NCBI GenBank assembly: GCA_017546345.1
Contig: JAFYXB010000063.1
Location: 1-36,408, forward strand
Source of the DNA: Alistipes sp.
GTDB taxonomy: Bacteria > Bacteroidota > Bacteroidia > Bacteroidales > Rikenellaceae
Direction of reading: 5' to 3'
Length of the DNA: 36,408 nucleotides
Positions within the stretch are counted from its first letter, which is position 1, and every line of letters begins with the position of its first letter. Position numbers and translations under genes: made by a program. Positions 7,832 to 17,140 of the stretch are shown here, piece by piece. Below the pieces are notes generated by a model. That model was not told where the DNA came from and did not search any database. It saw only the letters and a list, made by a program, of their open reading frames with translations.

Positions 7832-10600
7832 TTACCAAACCCAATCAGTAACCTCGCAATCGTTTGTAGGATCGTAAACCATAGGCTCGTGGAAGTTACC
7901 ATCAGCATCTACCCAGATGGTGTAGATCAAAGTAGCATCCTTAAGACCATAGAAGTACTGGTTGTAGACACCTGGGAGGTTATACTCCTCATGGAGCGAA
8001 CCATCAGCATTCTCCCAAGATAGTGAGTAGCCATCAGCCGAGTACTCACACTTCTTACCGTGATCGGCAAGCACTGTGCTATCCTTGCTACAGTCAGCAA
8101 TGATATACTGCATAAGCAAAGCTACGGTTGTACAACCCTCAGTCTCCTTGAGGAAACCTGGTGTAGAGGCCATAGTGTAGGCAACATAACCCTCAACAGG
8201 CGCTACATACCACGAAATGTTGAAGAACTCCGAGTCGAAGGTCTCGCGGAGAGTTACCGTAGGCTTACCTACAGCCCAGTTGGCATCACTACGTGTAACA
8301 ATCTCGCCCATATCGATTGTAGGGGTGAAGTATACCGCCTTAGCTGCTGAGTAGCAACCATTAGCATCTGCAGCAACAACAATCAACGCATGCTCAAGAG
8401 TTGTAAGACCCTTAACTACGATGCAACCATCCTCCAAAGCGTAGAGCTCGTTTGTTGTAGAGTATACACCCTGGCCTGTTGGAGTGGTAATCATATACTC
8501 ACCTGCCTTTGTAACACCTGTGTTATTTACCGAGCCAAAACGCTTTGTCATATCATCAACAGGGATGCAGAGATAGAGGTATGATGCAGCACCCTCGCAA
8601 GTAACCTTAACACGTGTATCTACGATAGAGGGGTTAGAAGGCTGCTCAACAGCGAGATCCAAAGCTGTGTTATACTCGATCTTCTTCGTTGTGTACTCCT
8701 GAGTGAATACCTTGCCAAACTTACCATCCTTATCTACAGCAACTGCGATAAGCACGATCTTAGAACCCTGCGTTGCATTGCGATATGTAGCCGTAATAGC
8801 ATCCTTAGAGCGGCTCTTCGTACCACTCTCGAGAAGTAGGTCGAGCTTCGCCTCATCGTCGTAGTTGCCAACCTTGTTGGGCAATGCGAATGTGTAGTAC
8901 ATATAGATATGCTCCTCAACAGTTGAGAGCTTCGCAGAGATAGTCGTATAGTCCAACGCCACGTCAGATGCCACAACCTCGATGTTACCACCCGTTGTGA
9001 AGCCCTGAGTCTTCAAGTTCCAAGTACGGAGATTGCTAAACGATACCTCATCGCGGCCACCACACTCCAAGCACCAAGCAACATAGTCACGGCCATACTC
9101 GAGAGCGCTGCCCGCACCACCGAAGAACTCCAAGAACGAACCGCTATAGGCAACATCTGTCTTGAGAGTTAGGTTAGAGTCCTTATTCTCGCGGAAAACA
9201 TTCAAGCAGTTGTTTGCGCTGTAGCTCTCCTTAGGCGAGAAGCCTACGATATAGCCCTTAGTGCCAGCGAAAGAGAACTCAACCTCTGCATCGAAGAACG
9301 ATGTAGAGAGAACCTTCAACGCAGGTGCGCAGTAGCTATACTCCTCTGTAGAGATTGTATCAGCCGCTACGCTCTTCTTGCCACTCTCATCAACCGTAGG
9401 AATTGCATACCAGAACGTATACTCCTTATCTGCGCTGAGATTATCAGAAAGATATGAGACATAAACCGTATTTGTAAGCTCCTTGCTGAAGTCTACAAGG
9501 TAGGCACCCTTCTGTGTCTTATCTACCAAATATGCGTTGGCTGTAGTAGCCGCAGCAGCTGCCGTATAGCTTGCGCTCTCGCTCAAACCACAAACAAGCT
9601 CCTTAACACCACCACCTACAGTGAGCTGAATCTCATCGAGGATGTAGTCATAGCGAACAGGCGTAGTAGAGAGCTTAATGCTTGCGATAGATGACATACC
9701 GTTGTTGAATACAACGATAAACTTAGCAACACCCTCGCCTACAGCCTCACCATTACGGATTGCCGAGCTTGCAGGTGCCGAGATCTTAAGAGTGAATGTC
9801 GAAGTCTTAGAGTCGTACACTACATCGCTCTTCCAACCCTCAGGCATAGTAATCATAAAGTCTGAAGCATCCTCCGCAGTAGCTGTAATCTCGCCCTTAG
9901 CACCAGCAGCGATATATGCTGAATCGAGGCTGAGAACAAGGCGGCTATTCATACCAACCTTTACCTCAACGCCATCAATTACAAGGACACAGTAGAGAGG
10001 TAGTGCATTACCCTCGATGTCGGTCTGCCAATCAGAGTATACCACCTCGATATTGTCGATAAGCTCGTCGGCAACAGACTCATAGTAGCCCGTTGTCATC
10101 CAAGTCTGACCACCATCGAACGAAATCTGGACAGTCTTGCCATCCTCGGCAACCTCGACAACGGGGGTTACAGATGCAACAGCCACGTTGTTGCCATTAG
10201 CATCAACGATAAACTGTGCCTCACCCTCAGCGTCGTACATAGCCCAATACAAAAGACCATCCTCGCCCTCGAGCACTGTAATCAGGTTGCTGGGCAGAGT
10301 TGCACTCTTAGGATATACCGTAAACGAACCACCGTTAGACAACGATACGAGGATGCTACCATCCGACTTAGTCTCTACCTTGGTTATTACAATCTTGCCA
10401 GCGAGAAGCTCCTTAAGAGCGTTAATCTCGGTATTTAGGTTCTCCTCCAACTCAGCAAGATCCTTCTTGATCTTTTCGATCTCCTCACGAATCGGTGTAT
10501 CGTCGTACACGTCGGCACACGAGGTTGCGGGAAGTGCCAATGCAGCAACTACGGCTGCACGGCAAAACCAATTCTTAATCTCGTTTGAAAACTTTTTCAT
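7832..10600 (-). CDS. DUF4988-like surface lipoprotein, paralogue 2 of 3
   Basis: A 922-residue lipoprotein with lipobox LPATSC (Cys28) followed by ADVYDDT. The coiled coil (IEKIKKDLAELEENLNTEI) is nearly identical to that of the downstream copy. It shares SNGGSFTVYPKS, FDGGQTWMTTGY, VKVGMNSR, the FFDAEVEFSF segment, YVAWCLECGG and the C-terminal IWVDADGNFHEP. Divergence is greatest in the last third, near 690-880, where loops and insertions differ (for example an LTTLEHALIVVAADANGCYS stretch), as expected if those domains contact ligand. It is the middle gene of the operon, with gaps of 29 bp upstream and 15 bp downstream. Function is unknown; surface location is inferred from the signal sequence. 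Confidence 0.8.
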   Translation of the reverse strand: MKKFSNEIKNWFCRAAVVAALALPATSCADVYDDTPIREEIEKIKKDLAELEENLNTEINALKELLAGKIVITKVETKSDGSILVSLSNGGSFTVYPKSATLPSNLITVLEGEDGLLYWAMYDAEGEAQFIVDANGNNVAVASVTPVVEVAEDGKTVQISFDGGQTWMTTGYYESVADELIDNIEVVYSDWQTDIEGNALPLYCVLVIDGVEVKVGMNSRLVLSLDSAYIAAGAKGEITATAEDASDFMITMPEGWKSDVVYDSKTSTFTLKISAPASSAIRNGEAVGEGVAKFIVVFNNGMSSIASIKLSTTPVRYDYILDEIQLTVGGGVKELVCGLSESASYTAAAAATTANAYLVDKTQKGAYLVDFSKELTNTVYVSYLSDNLSADKEYTFWYAIPTVDESGKKSVAADTISTEEYSYCAPALKVLSTSFFDAEVEFSFAGTKGYIVGFSPKESYSANNCLNVFRENKDSNLTLKTDVAYSGSFLEFFGGAGSALEYGRDYVAWCLECGGRDEVSFSNLRTWNLKTQGFTTGGNIEVVASDVALDYTTISAKLSTVEEHIYMYYTFALPNKVGNYDDEAKLDLLLESGTKSRSKDAITATYRNATQGSKIVLIAVAVDKDGKFGKVFTQEYTTKKIEYNTALDLAVEQPSNPSIVDTRVKVTCEGAASYLYLCIPVDDMTKRFGSVNNTGVTKAGEYMITTPTGQGVYSTTNELYALEDGCIVVKGLTTLEHALIVVAADANGCYSAAKAVYFTPTIDMGEIVTRSDANWAVGKPTVTLRETFDSEFFNISWYVAPVEGYVAYTMASTPGFLKETEGCTTVALLMQYIIADCSKDSTVLADHGKKCEYSADGYSLSWENADGSLHEEYNLPGVYNQYFYGLKDATLIYTIWVDADGNFHEPMVYDPTNDCEVTDWVW

Positions 10601-10629
10601 TGTATGTCGTTTTTAATTATTATCCTATT

Positions 10630-13542
10630 TTATTCCTCCTCAGCAACATAGAGCTTCAAATCGATAAAGCCGCCCTTTGTTCCGTCATCATTCTTCAACT
10701 CAGGATCGTATACCGAAGGCTCGTAGAAGTTGCCATCAGCATCTACCCATGTAGTGAAGATGTAGAAGTCGCCCTTCTCACCTGTACCAATACAGTTAGC
10801 ACCCACAAGGCCTGTCTCATAGAATGGGACATACTCATCGAGTGAAACAAAGCCATCACCATTGAGATCACCACCCCATTCGCAGTAGATGTACATATAA
10901 GAAGCTGACGCATGGTATGCGCAACGAGTACCGTACTTATGAGACTGAGTCTGTGTATTCTCAATACCTGTATTGGCAATAATGTAGTCAAGAAGCTGAT
11001 CTACTGTAGCTATTGACATGCTCTGGCACGACTTCGAAGCGTAGCTATAGGCTGTGCAACCAGCTGCAGGAGTAACATACCAGCTTGTCTTATAGTTTCC
11101 GGTAACGGTAATATCGTAAACATTAATGTCTGGTCTTGTCTGAGCCCACTTAGCATCAGAAGGCGTTACCAATGTACCGTAGTTCTTCTCAGGATGAAGC
11201 TCAACCATCTCAACCTTTGAGATAAGGCCCTCGCTATCCAAAGCACCCACAAAGACTACACTACCTGCTGAAGAGTCGTATCTATCGACAACATCGACCA
11301 AAATCTTCTCCTCGCCATCCTCCGAGTCCTCATAGATATTCTTCTTATCATTAGCCGTTGCAAGGTCAAGACCACAAAGCTCGATAGTGCCATTAGCGTC
11401 TACCTTCTGAACATAAGAGCTATTGAGATTACCGGCCATAAACTCGCCTGCAAGTTCCTTATCCTGATCCCACGCAAACAACCACTCGGTGCTGCGGTTC
11501 GACACGTACATATAGGCAAAGCCTGCGGCACCCTCAGAGGTAGCCTTCAACGATGCCTTGTTGAGATTTACATCGCCGACAACCTCGACTGAGAGCGTAA
11601 GGTTGTTATACTCAACACTTGTAGTAGTAATCTCCTCCTTGAAGAGCTTACCATACTTACCGTTAGCATCAACACCAACAGCCAAGACTGTGTAGGCAGT
11701 GCTTAGCTCAGCGCTATTATTCTCAACAGTTACCGCCTGAGTAGTCTTGCAAGCAGTACCATCCTTGAGCAACATATCCATCAACGCGCTATCGGTTGTA
11801 TTCTTCTTAATCTCCGAAGATTTGATAGTGTAGTAGTAGATGTAGATATGGCCAACGCTATTGAGTTTAAGGCTGAACGATGTCTGCTTCACGCTCTTGT
11901 CCGAAGATGTAAGCTCCAAATCGCCACCCTTAGCAAAGCTATTAGTCTTGAACGAGTAGGCTACGATATCGTTTGTTGTAACGGTAGTCTTATCACCGCA
12001 CTCCAAATACCAAAGTGTATAGCCAACGCCCGCCTCCAAGCTATCGGCATCAACACCAACAAGCTCAGTTACCAAGCCCTTAAGCTCAGCCTCGGTGTGC
12101 AATGGACAAGTCTCATCGCTAAACTTATCAAGAAGAGCTGCTGACGAGTAGCTCAAGCTCTCGATAAGGCCAATCTTGTAACCTGCCGAGCCCTTAACGC
12201 TCAAGCTTACCTCTGCATCGAAGAACGATGGAGTGATCGTGCAAGCAACATCAATAAATCTGCAAGAGTTAGCATCCTTAGAGATGTCGTTAGCCGTAAC
12301 GCTCTTCTTGCCATCCTCCGCAACGGTAGGAATAGCATACCAGAATGTGTACTCTACGCCTGGCTTCAAATCGGGATTAATCTCCTTAGCCTTGGGCGAT
12401 ACTGAGTTCTGCTCCGATGTGAATACTACGCTATAGGCGCTCTTCTGAGTAGCATCAGCAAAGTACTTATTTGCATTCTCGGCAGCCAACTCTGCAGTAA
12501 AGCTTGCGCTCTCGATAAGACCACAGACAATCTCATCAACACCACCCGATGTGATAGTGATGCTATCCATAGTGTAGCTCATGAAGATAGGATCTGAAGA
12601 TGATACCTTGATGCTCGAAATTGCTGAAAGACCATTATCGAAAACAACATAGAGCTTAACAACGCCATCTGCTACGGCCTTGCCTGCAGTAACTGCATCC
12701 GACGATGGAGCAACGATGCTAAGAGCTACGCTGGTAGGTGCAGAACCAGTCTCGGCCTTAAGCTCTGCATTGCAAGTCCAACCCTCGGAAGCTGTTGTTG
12801 CAAAGTCTACGGCACGCTCAGCACGAGCACTAAGCGCCACGTTGCTTCCAGCAGGAATATAGAGGTAGTCGGTATCTACGATAATGCGGCAGTTCATACC
12901 AACCTTCACCTGCACACCGTTGATAGTGATGATGCAGTAGAGAGGAATAGGATTCTCGTCCTCATCGACCTGCCACTCCGAGTAGACAACCTCGATATCC
13001 TCGATATTGAGATCTGCAACAGACTCAGTATAGCCCGTTACGATCCAAGTCTGACCACCATCGAACGAAACCTCGAGAGTCTTGCCATCCTCAGCAACAC
13101 GCATCTTTGGAGTAGCCTTGTAGACAGGAGCATACTCGCCATTGATCTTGATAGGCTGAGCCTGGCCACCCTTGTCATACATAGCCCAATAGAGCAAGCC
13201 ATCCTCCATCTCGACAACAGTTATGAGGTTTGAAGGGATAGCATCACCCTTAGGATAGAGCGTGAATGACTGATCGTTCGAGAGCTTAACCTCTACGCTA
13301 CCATCCGTCTTCTCGACAACCTCGCTAACAACGATAAGGCCGTTGATAAGCTCGCGCAACGATGTGAGCTCACCCTCAACTCTCTCCTTGAGTGCTGCGA
13401 TGTCACCCTTGATCTGATCGATCTCCTTCCAAATATCGGTGTCATTGTAAGGCTCGACACACGATACTGCACCAATAGCCAAAGCTGCCGACAAAGCGAC
13501 GCTCCAAACCATTGATTTGAATCTCTTAAAATTGTGTTTCAT
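10630..13542 (-). CDS. DUF4988-like surface lipoprotein, paralogue 1 of 3 (operon leader)
   Basis: A 970-residue lipoprotein, the longest and most divergent of the three. The lipobox is AIGAVSC with Cys28, followed by VEPYNDT. The coiled coil reads IDQIKGDIAALKERVEGEL. It shares SNDQSFTLYPKG, FDGGQTWIVTGY, VKVGMNCR, YTFWYAIPTV, GKKSVTANDIS and TTWVDADGNFYEP with its neighbours. Extra residues include an acidic insert (KNIYEDSEDGEEKILVDVVD, near 740) and a C-terminal DLNGDGFVSLDEY motif that resembles a calcium-binding dockerin/EF-hand loop (D-x-N-x-D-G). It is the first gene after a well-formed promoter at 13634-13664, so it heads the three-gene transcript. Confidence 0.8.
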   Translation of the reverse strand: MKHNFKRFKSMVWSVALSAALAIGAVSCVEPYNDTDIWKEIDQIKGDIAALKERVEGELTSLRELINGLIVVSEVVEKTDGSVEVKLSNDQSFTLYPKGDAIPSNLITVVEMEDGLLYWAMYDKGGQAQPIKINGEYAPVYKATPKMRVAEDGKTLEVSFDGGQTWIVTGYTESVADLNIEDIEVVYSEWQVDEDENPIPLYCIITINGVQVKVGMNCRIIVDTDYLYIPAGSNVALSARAERAVDFATTASEGWTCNAELKAETGSAPTSVALSIVAPSSDAVTAGKAVADGVVKLYVVFDNGLSAISSIKVSSSDPIFMSYTMDSITITSGGVDEIVCGLIESASFTAELAAENANKYFADATQKSAYSVVFTSEQNSVSPKAKEINPDLKPGVEYTFWYAIPTVAEDGKKSVTANDISKDANSCRFIDVACTITPSFFDAEVSLSVKGSAGYKIGLIESLSYSSAALLDKFSDETCPLHTEAELKGLVTELVGVDADSLEAGVGYTLWYLECGDKTTVTTNDIVAYSFKTNSFAKGGDLELTSSDKSVKQTSFSLKLNSVGHIYIYYYTIKSSEIKKNTTDSALMDMLLKDGTACKTTQAVTVENNSAELSTAYTVLAVGVDANGKYGKLFKEEITTTSVEYNNLTLSVEVVGDVNLNKASLKATSEGAAGFAYMYVSNRSTEWLFAWDQDKELAGEFMAGNLNSSYVQKVDANGTIELCGLDLATANDKKNIYEDSEDGEEKILVDVVDRYDSSAGSVVFVGALDSEGLISKVEMVELHPEKNYGTLVTPSDAKWAQTRPDINVYDITVTGNYKTSWYVTPAAGCTAYSYASKSCQSMSIATVDQLLDYIIANTGIENTQTQSHKYGTRCAYHASASYMYIYCEWGGDLNGDGFVSLDEYVPFYETGLVGANCIGTGEKGDFYIFTTWVDADGNFYEPSVYDPELKNDDGTKGGFIDLKLYVAEEE

Positions 13543-13633
13543 AGTGTTATTTAGTTATTAATTTGTTTGCTCTAATATCATCGAATCACAACATCACCTA
13601 AAGAGCTGTCATATAGACGCAGTATAAAGCATA

Positions 13634-13664
13634 CAAATATAGGGCTTTATTCCCGAACTGCAAA
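13634..13664 (-). promoter_or_regulatory. Bacteroidetes promoter of the three-lipoprotein operon
   Basis: On the minus strand a -33 TTTG (13661-13664) and a -7 TATATTTG (13634-13641) are separated by exactly 19 nt. Both boxes match the consensus fully. The inferred start is near 13628, giving a leader of about 85 nt before the ATG at 13542. Confidence 0.85.
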
Positions 13665-13665
13665 A

Positions 13666-13682
13666 CTTTATGCAGCATAAAG
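13666..13682. promoter_or_regulatory. Perfect dyad next to the -33 box (candidate operator)
   Basis: CTTTATGC and GCATAAAG form a perfect 8 bp inverted repeat around a single central A, one base upstream of the -33 element of the lipoprotein promoter. The half-site recurs as TTTATGC at 13709-13715, and a related ATAAAGCAT occurs at 13624 (in the leader) and at 13678. The position suits an activator or repressor binding site. The binding protein is unknown. Confidence 0.5.
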
Positions 13683-13748
13683 CATCGATTTTTGCATATT
13701 TTCGATATTTTATGCAAGTTTTTGCAGACTATCGACCAATATTTTCGC

Positions 13749-13785
13749 AAAAAAGATGGGCTGCCCAACCGAAGTTGAACAGCCC
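13749..13785 (-). terminator. Strong rho-independent terminator at the end of the starch locus
   Basis: On the minus strand a 12 bp stem (GGGCTGTTCAAC with GTTGGGCAGCCC, two G-U pairs) closes a TTCG tetraloop and is followed by ATC and six T. It lies about 65 bp after the stop of the last GH13 gene and marks the 3' end of the long sus-type transcript. Confidence 0.88.
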
Positions 13786-13849
13786 GAGTGACATAGGAAC
13801 CTTTTAAGCACCAACCAACCGACCTATGCCACCATAATTCAATGAGATA

Positions 13850-15718
13850 CTATCGTGTGAACTCAACAACGAGAACCGATGCTGGAGCTACACTGCACTC
13901 CGACATATTGACACTCTCACCCGTAACGACATCACGACCAGCGCCAAGGCCCTCAGTAATCTCGGCATAACGAGCCCAAGGCACGCGCTTCGTCTCGGGG
14001 CTATTGTTCACATAGACAAATACCACGTCGTTGTCATCATAACGGAAGAATGCATAGGTGTTATCGCGATCAATGAAATGCATAGTGCGACCGCTGTGGA
14101 TAACCGCCTTATTCTTACGCCAATTCATCATATGGCGAGTATAGTCAAAGACCTCCTTCTGCTCGCCCTCACGCTGCGCCTCATCGAAGAGGTTTATAGC
14201 ATCGCCCTCCCAGCCACCGGGGAAGTCGATACGCAACGTAGGATGACCCTTCGAGCGATCCGTAGAGCGGAACATAAACTCATCACCATAGAGCATCTGA
14301 GGCATACCACGCATCGTGCAGAGCAACGCTGCAACGATCTTCATACGCTGCGCATCGCCATTCAACACATCGGCAACACGCTCCGTATCGTGGTTACCAG
14401 CCATAATCATCATATTGCTAAGATCGTGGTAGACGAAGTCGTGCGACAACACATCGTAGACACGCGTCATACCCTGACCCCAGCCACCGTGGCCACCCTC
14501 GCTAAGTGCTGCACGTAGTGCATCGTGCAATGGGAAGTCCATAATCGACTTAAGATGCGAATCGAAACCATCCTTATTGTAGTTACCACCCTGCCAATAT
14601 GCCAACTGAGGGATAGACGATGTCCAGACCTCACCTACGATATTGAAGTTGGGATACTCATCCATAACAGCCTTACACCACTCGCTCATCGGGCCCTTCT
14701 CGTTGTAGGGGTAGGTATCAACACGGAAACCATCCAAATTTGAGTACTCAACCCACCATACTGCCCACTGCTTAAAGTAGTTCAACAAGTAGGGGTTATC
14801 GAGGTTCATATCGGCCATACTACGATCGAACCAACCGCTCTCCATCTGATACAAATCGGCCTTCGAAGCGTTGAAGTCCATATTCGTAGAGAATGTCCAG
14901 TTAGACTGCGTATAGCTATCCCACTGATGTGTCCAATCTGCAAAAGGCTGATCCGCGTACCACCAATGCGACGTAGAGCTGTGGTTAGGCACGATATCCA
15001 TAATCACCTTAATACCCTTCTTGTGACACTCCTCGACATAGCTCTTAAACAACTCGTTGCTACCATAACGAGGATCGATAAGGTAGTAGTCGCTGCACGA
15101 GTAGCCGTGGTACGATGCACCCTTCTCATCGTCCAACAACAGCGGTGTACACCAGATAGCCGTAGCACCGAGGTCGGCGATATAGTCCAAGTGGTCGATA
15201 ATACCCTGGATATCGCCACCATGACGACGACCTGGCTTGCTACGATCGGCCTTCTCGGCAGTATTGTCGGTAGAGTCGTTCGATGCATCACCGTTAGCGA
15301 AACGGTCAGGCATAATTAGATATACGAAATCGGCATTTGTGAAACTCTCCCTCTCGCGTGAGCCCTCACGGCGCTCTGCGAATGTGTAGGGATAACGCAC
15401 CGTGCGGCGACCATTCGTAACACAAATATTGTAATCACCAGCCTTAGCATCATCTGCAATAGCCACATCTACGAATAGATAGTTGGGGCTCTCAGCCTTA
15501 TGTATTGCCGCAACCTCGATACCCTGTCCTGCGGGCTCGATAGCGATATCGCACGCAGCGATATTCTCACCATTGATCATAAGCTGCAAGGCTGTATTCA
15601 TGCCTACCCACCACGACAATGGCTCAACATGCTTGATATCTACACCCTTAGGTTGTGCTGCATTGGCCACCGAAGCAAGGCTCAGAACCGCAACAAGCAT
15701 AACTAAAATTCTCTTCAT
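13850..15718 (-). CDS. GH13 alpha-amylase family enzyme with N-terminal Ig-like domain (SusA/neopullulanase-like)
   Basis: A 622-residue Sec-exported enzyme. The signal peptide ends in ASVANA-A with no lipobox cysteine, so it is probably periplasmic. An N-terminal beta domain of the cyclomaltodextrinase type (about 25-115) precedes the GH13 barrel. Motif I is DIVPNH (241-246), the nucleophile is Asp334 in GFRVD, the acid/base is Glu363 in IVGEVW and the third acid is Asp444 in AGNHD. All catalytic residues are intact. A C-terminal beta domain ends the protein. In SusA-type systems such an enzyme splits imported maltooligosaccharides and pullulan fragments in the periplasm. It is the last gene of the locus, 19 bp after the preceding GH13. 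Confidence 0.92.
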   Translation of the reverse strand: MKRILVMLVAVLSLASVANAAQPKGVDIKHVEPLSWWVGMNTALQLMINGENIAACDIAIEPAGQGIEVAAIHKAESPNYLFVDVAIADDAKAGDYNICVTNGRRTVRYPYTFAERREGSRERESFTNADFVYLIMPDRFANGDASNDSTDNTAEKADRSKPGRRHGGDIQGIIDHLDYIADLGATAIWCTPLLLDDEKGASYHGYSCSDYYLIDPRYGSNELFKSYVEECHKKGIKVIMDIVPNHSSTSHWWYADQPFADWTHQWDSYTQSNWTFSTNMDFNASKADLYQMESGWFDRSMADMNLDNPYLLNYFKQWAVWWVEYSNLDGFRVDTYPYNEKGPMSEWCKAVMDEYPNFNIVGEVWTSSIPQLAYWQGGNYNKDGFDSHLKSIMDFPLHDALRAALSEGGHGGWGQGMTRVYDVLSHDFVYHDLSNMMIMAGNHDTERVADVLNGDAQRMKIVAALLCTMRGMPQMLYGDEFMFRSTDRSKGHPTLRIDFPGGWEGDAINLFDEAQREGEQKEVFDYTRHMMNWRKNKAVIHSGRTMHFIDRDNTYAFFRYDDNDVVFVYVNNSPETKRVPWARYAEITEGLGAGRDVVTGESVNMSECSVAPASVLVVEFTR

Positions 15719-15737
15719 ATCGTTCTTAAGTTTACAA

Positions 15738-17021
15738 TTACTTCACTAAAATTCGGTATGCCCATGGTAGGATATCCTCCTCGACGTGCTCATAAAGTGT
15801 CACGCGCTCACCCGTGATAGCATCGCGGTAGTCACCAGCATAGATTCCCGTATAGAAATCGGCATGGATAGTATAGGGCGAGAGGTTCATAATAGCCACG
15901 ACACGACTGCCTCTCACCTCGCGAACGAAGGTCATCATGCAGTCCTTAGCATTATTCTCAATCTCGATCATCTCGCCACCCTTCTCGCCAGCCATCAACG
16001 CCGCCTCCGAGTGCTTCAAGGCACAAAGTCGGCGATAAAGCTCGGTCATGCGCGTCTCCTTATATGCCGATGCGGGGATAGAATCACGATCGAAGAACTC
16101 AAACGAGTGGTCGTAGCCAACCTCCTGACCTGTGTAGATCAATGGCATTGTCGAAGGCATAAGGAAGGTCATAGCTGTCATAACCTCCAACGCACGACCA
16201 AAGCGCGAATACTCCGAGCCACTCCACGAGTTCTCATCGTGGTTCGACGTGAAGCTCATACGCATAGCCTCACGCGGATACTTAGCTCTCTCGGCATGTA
16301 TTGCATTGCGCATATCCCACACACGACGTGCTCCCTTAGCGATGTCGCACATAATGTGGTGCACGTTCCACTGATAGCTCATATTGAAGGCTCTATCGAA
16401 GAGGTTATCCTCCTCGGCCTCGGCCAAGAAGAAGATATCCGACTTCAGAGCATGCAGCTCGGCCGATGCCTCCTGCCAGAACTCGATAGGCACAAGCATA
16501 GCCATATCGCAACGGAAACCATCAACACCAAACTTCTCGACCCAATAACGCATAGCGTCGATCTGTCCACGCCACACATCGTGGTTGGCATAGTTGAGCT
16601 TTGCTGTATCGCTCCAATCCCACGGAATGAGAGGCACTCCATCAGCATCACGCTCATACCAATCTGCGGGCTTCTCGCTAACCCAACGAGCATCACGTGC
16701 TGTGTGGTTAGCTACCCAGTCGAGCAAAATCTTAATGCCCATAGAGTGTGCTACGCGCACAAACTCCGCAAAGTCCTCATCCGTACCGAACTCAGGATTG
16801 ATAGCCGTATAGTCCTTAATCGAGTAATAGGAGCCCAACTTGCCCTTACGACCCTCCTCGCCGATGGGATAGATAGGCATAAGCCACACGGCATCTACAC
16901 CTATCGAGCGCAGAAAAGCCAACTTCTCTGCAGCAGCTCGGAAAGTACCCTCGGCACTTAGCTGTCTGATATTCATCTCGTAGAGCACTGCCGAATAGCT
17001 CCACTCTGGATTCTTATACAT
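15738..17021 (-). CDS. GH13 alpha-amylase family enzyme without signal peptide (cytoplasmic maltodextrin hydrolase candidate)
   Basis: A 427-residue single-barrel GH13 enzyme. It begins MYKNPEWSYSAVLYEMNIRQ with no signal peptide, so it should be cytoplasmic. Catalytic residues are present: LLDWVANH (99-106), Asp172 in GFRCD, Glu201 in FLAEAEE and Asp262 in TSNHDENSW, followed by PLIYTGQEVG. It is plainly a paralogue of the lipoprotein GH13 encoded just upstream, sharing GRKGxLGSYYSI, INPEFGT and TSNHDENSW. The likely role is intracellular breakdown of short maltodextrins; a transglycosylase role is possible. A 119 bp gap with a hairpin separates it from that upstream paralogue. Confidence 0.9.
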   Translation of the reverse strand: MYKNPEWSYSAVLYEMNIRQLSAEGTFRAAAEKLAFLRSIGVDAVWLMPIYPIGEEGRKGKLGSYYSIKDYTAINPEFGTDEDFAEFVRVAHSMGIKILLDWVANHTARDARWVSEKPADWYERDADGVPLIPWDWSDTAKLNYANHDVWRGQIDAMRYWVEKFGVDGFRCDMAMLVPIEFWQEASAELHALKSDIFFLAEAEEDNLFDRAFNMSYQWNVHHIMCDIAKGARRVWDMRNAIHAERAKYPREAMRMSFTSNHDENSWSGSEYSRFGRALEVMTAMTFLMPSTMPLIYTGQEVGYDHSFEFFDRDSIPASAYKETRMTELYRRLCALKHSEAALMAGEKGGEMIEIENNAKDCMMTFVREVRGSRVVAIMNLSPYTIHADFYTGIYAGDYRDAITGERVTLYEHVEEDILPWAYRILVK

Positions 17022-17042
17022 CTTAACCCAACCCTATATAAT

Positions 17043-17069
17043 GGAGCTGTCCTAAATGCGAACAGCTCC
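17043..17069 (-). other. Intercistronic hairpin between two GH13 genes
   Basis: The minus strand forms a 10 bp stem (GGAGCTGTTC with GGACAGCTCC, one G-U pair) with a 7 nt loop. No T-run follows on the minus strand, so it is better seen as an mRNA-processing or stability element, or a leaky attenuator, than as a full terminator. It lies 21 bp before the next start codon. Confidence 0.5.
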
Positions 17070-17140
17070 TTGTTTATTCATCACACAATACGAATATAGG
17101 CTATATCAGCACAATTCGCATTGCAACGCATTACGAATTA

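Larger units (their letters stand above)
13543..13849. other. Intergenic region: promoter of the lipoprotein trio and terminator of the starch locus
   Basis: This 307 bp AT-rich gap has no credible gene. From the lipoprotein side it holds a leader of about 85 nt, a promoter, a perfect 8 bp dyad next to the -33 box, more copies of the half-site TTTATGC, and then the terminator of the upstream GH13 gene. It separates two minus-strand transcription units. Confidence 0.8.

Noticed and set aside
5060..13542. Treating the lipoprotein trio as extra SusE/SusF proteins of the starch locus
   Set aside because: They lack the W-x-x-N-[WY]-G modules, have their own promoter after a strong terminator, and carry a different head domain.
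15786..16961. A 391-codon open frame on the plus strand opposite the cytoplasmic GH13 gene
   Set aside because: It is a mirror frame of a gene with intact catalytic motifs. Its translation is rich in His, Arg and Leu with no domain pattern, and no promoter precedes it.
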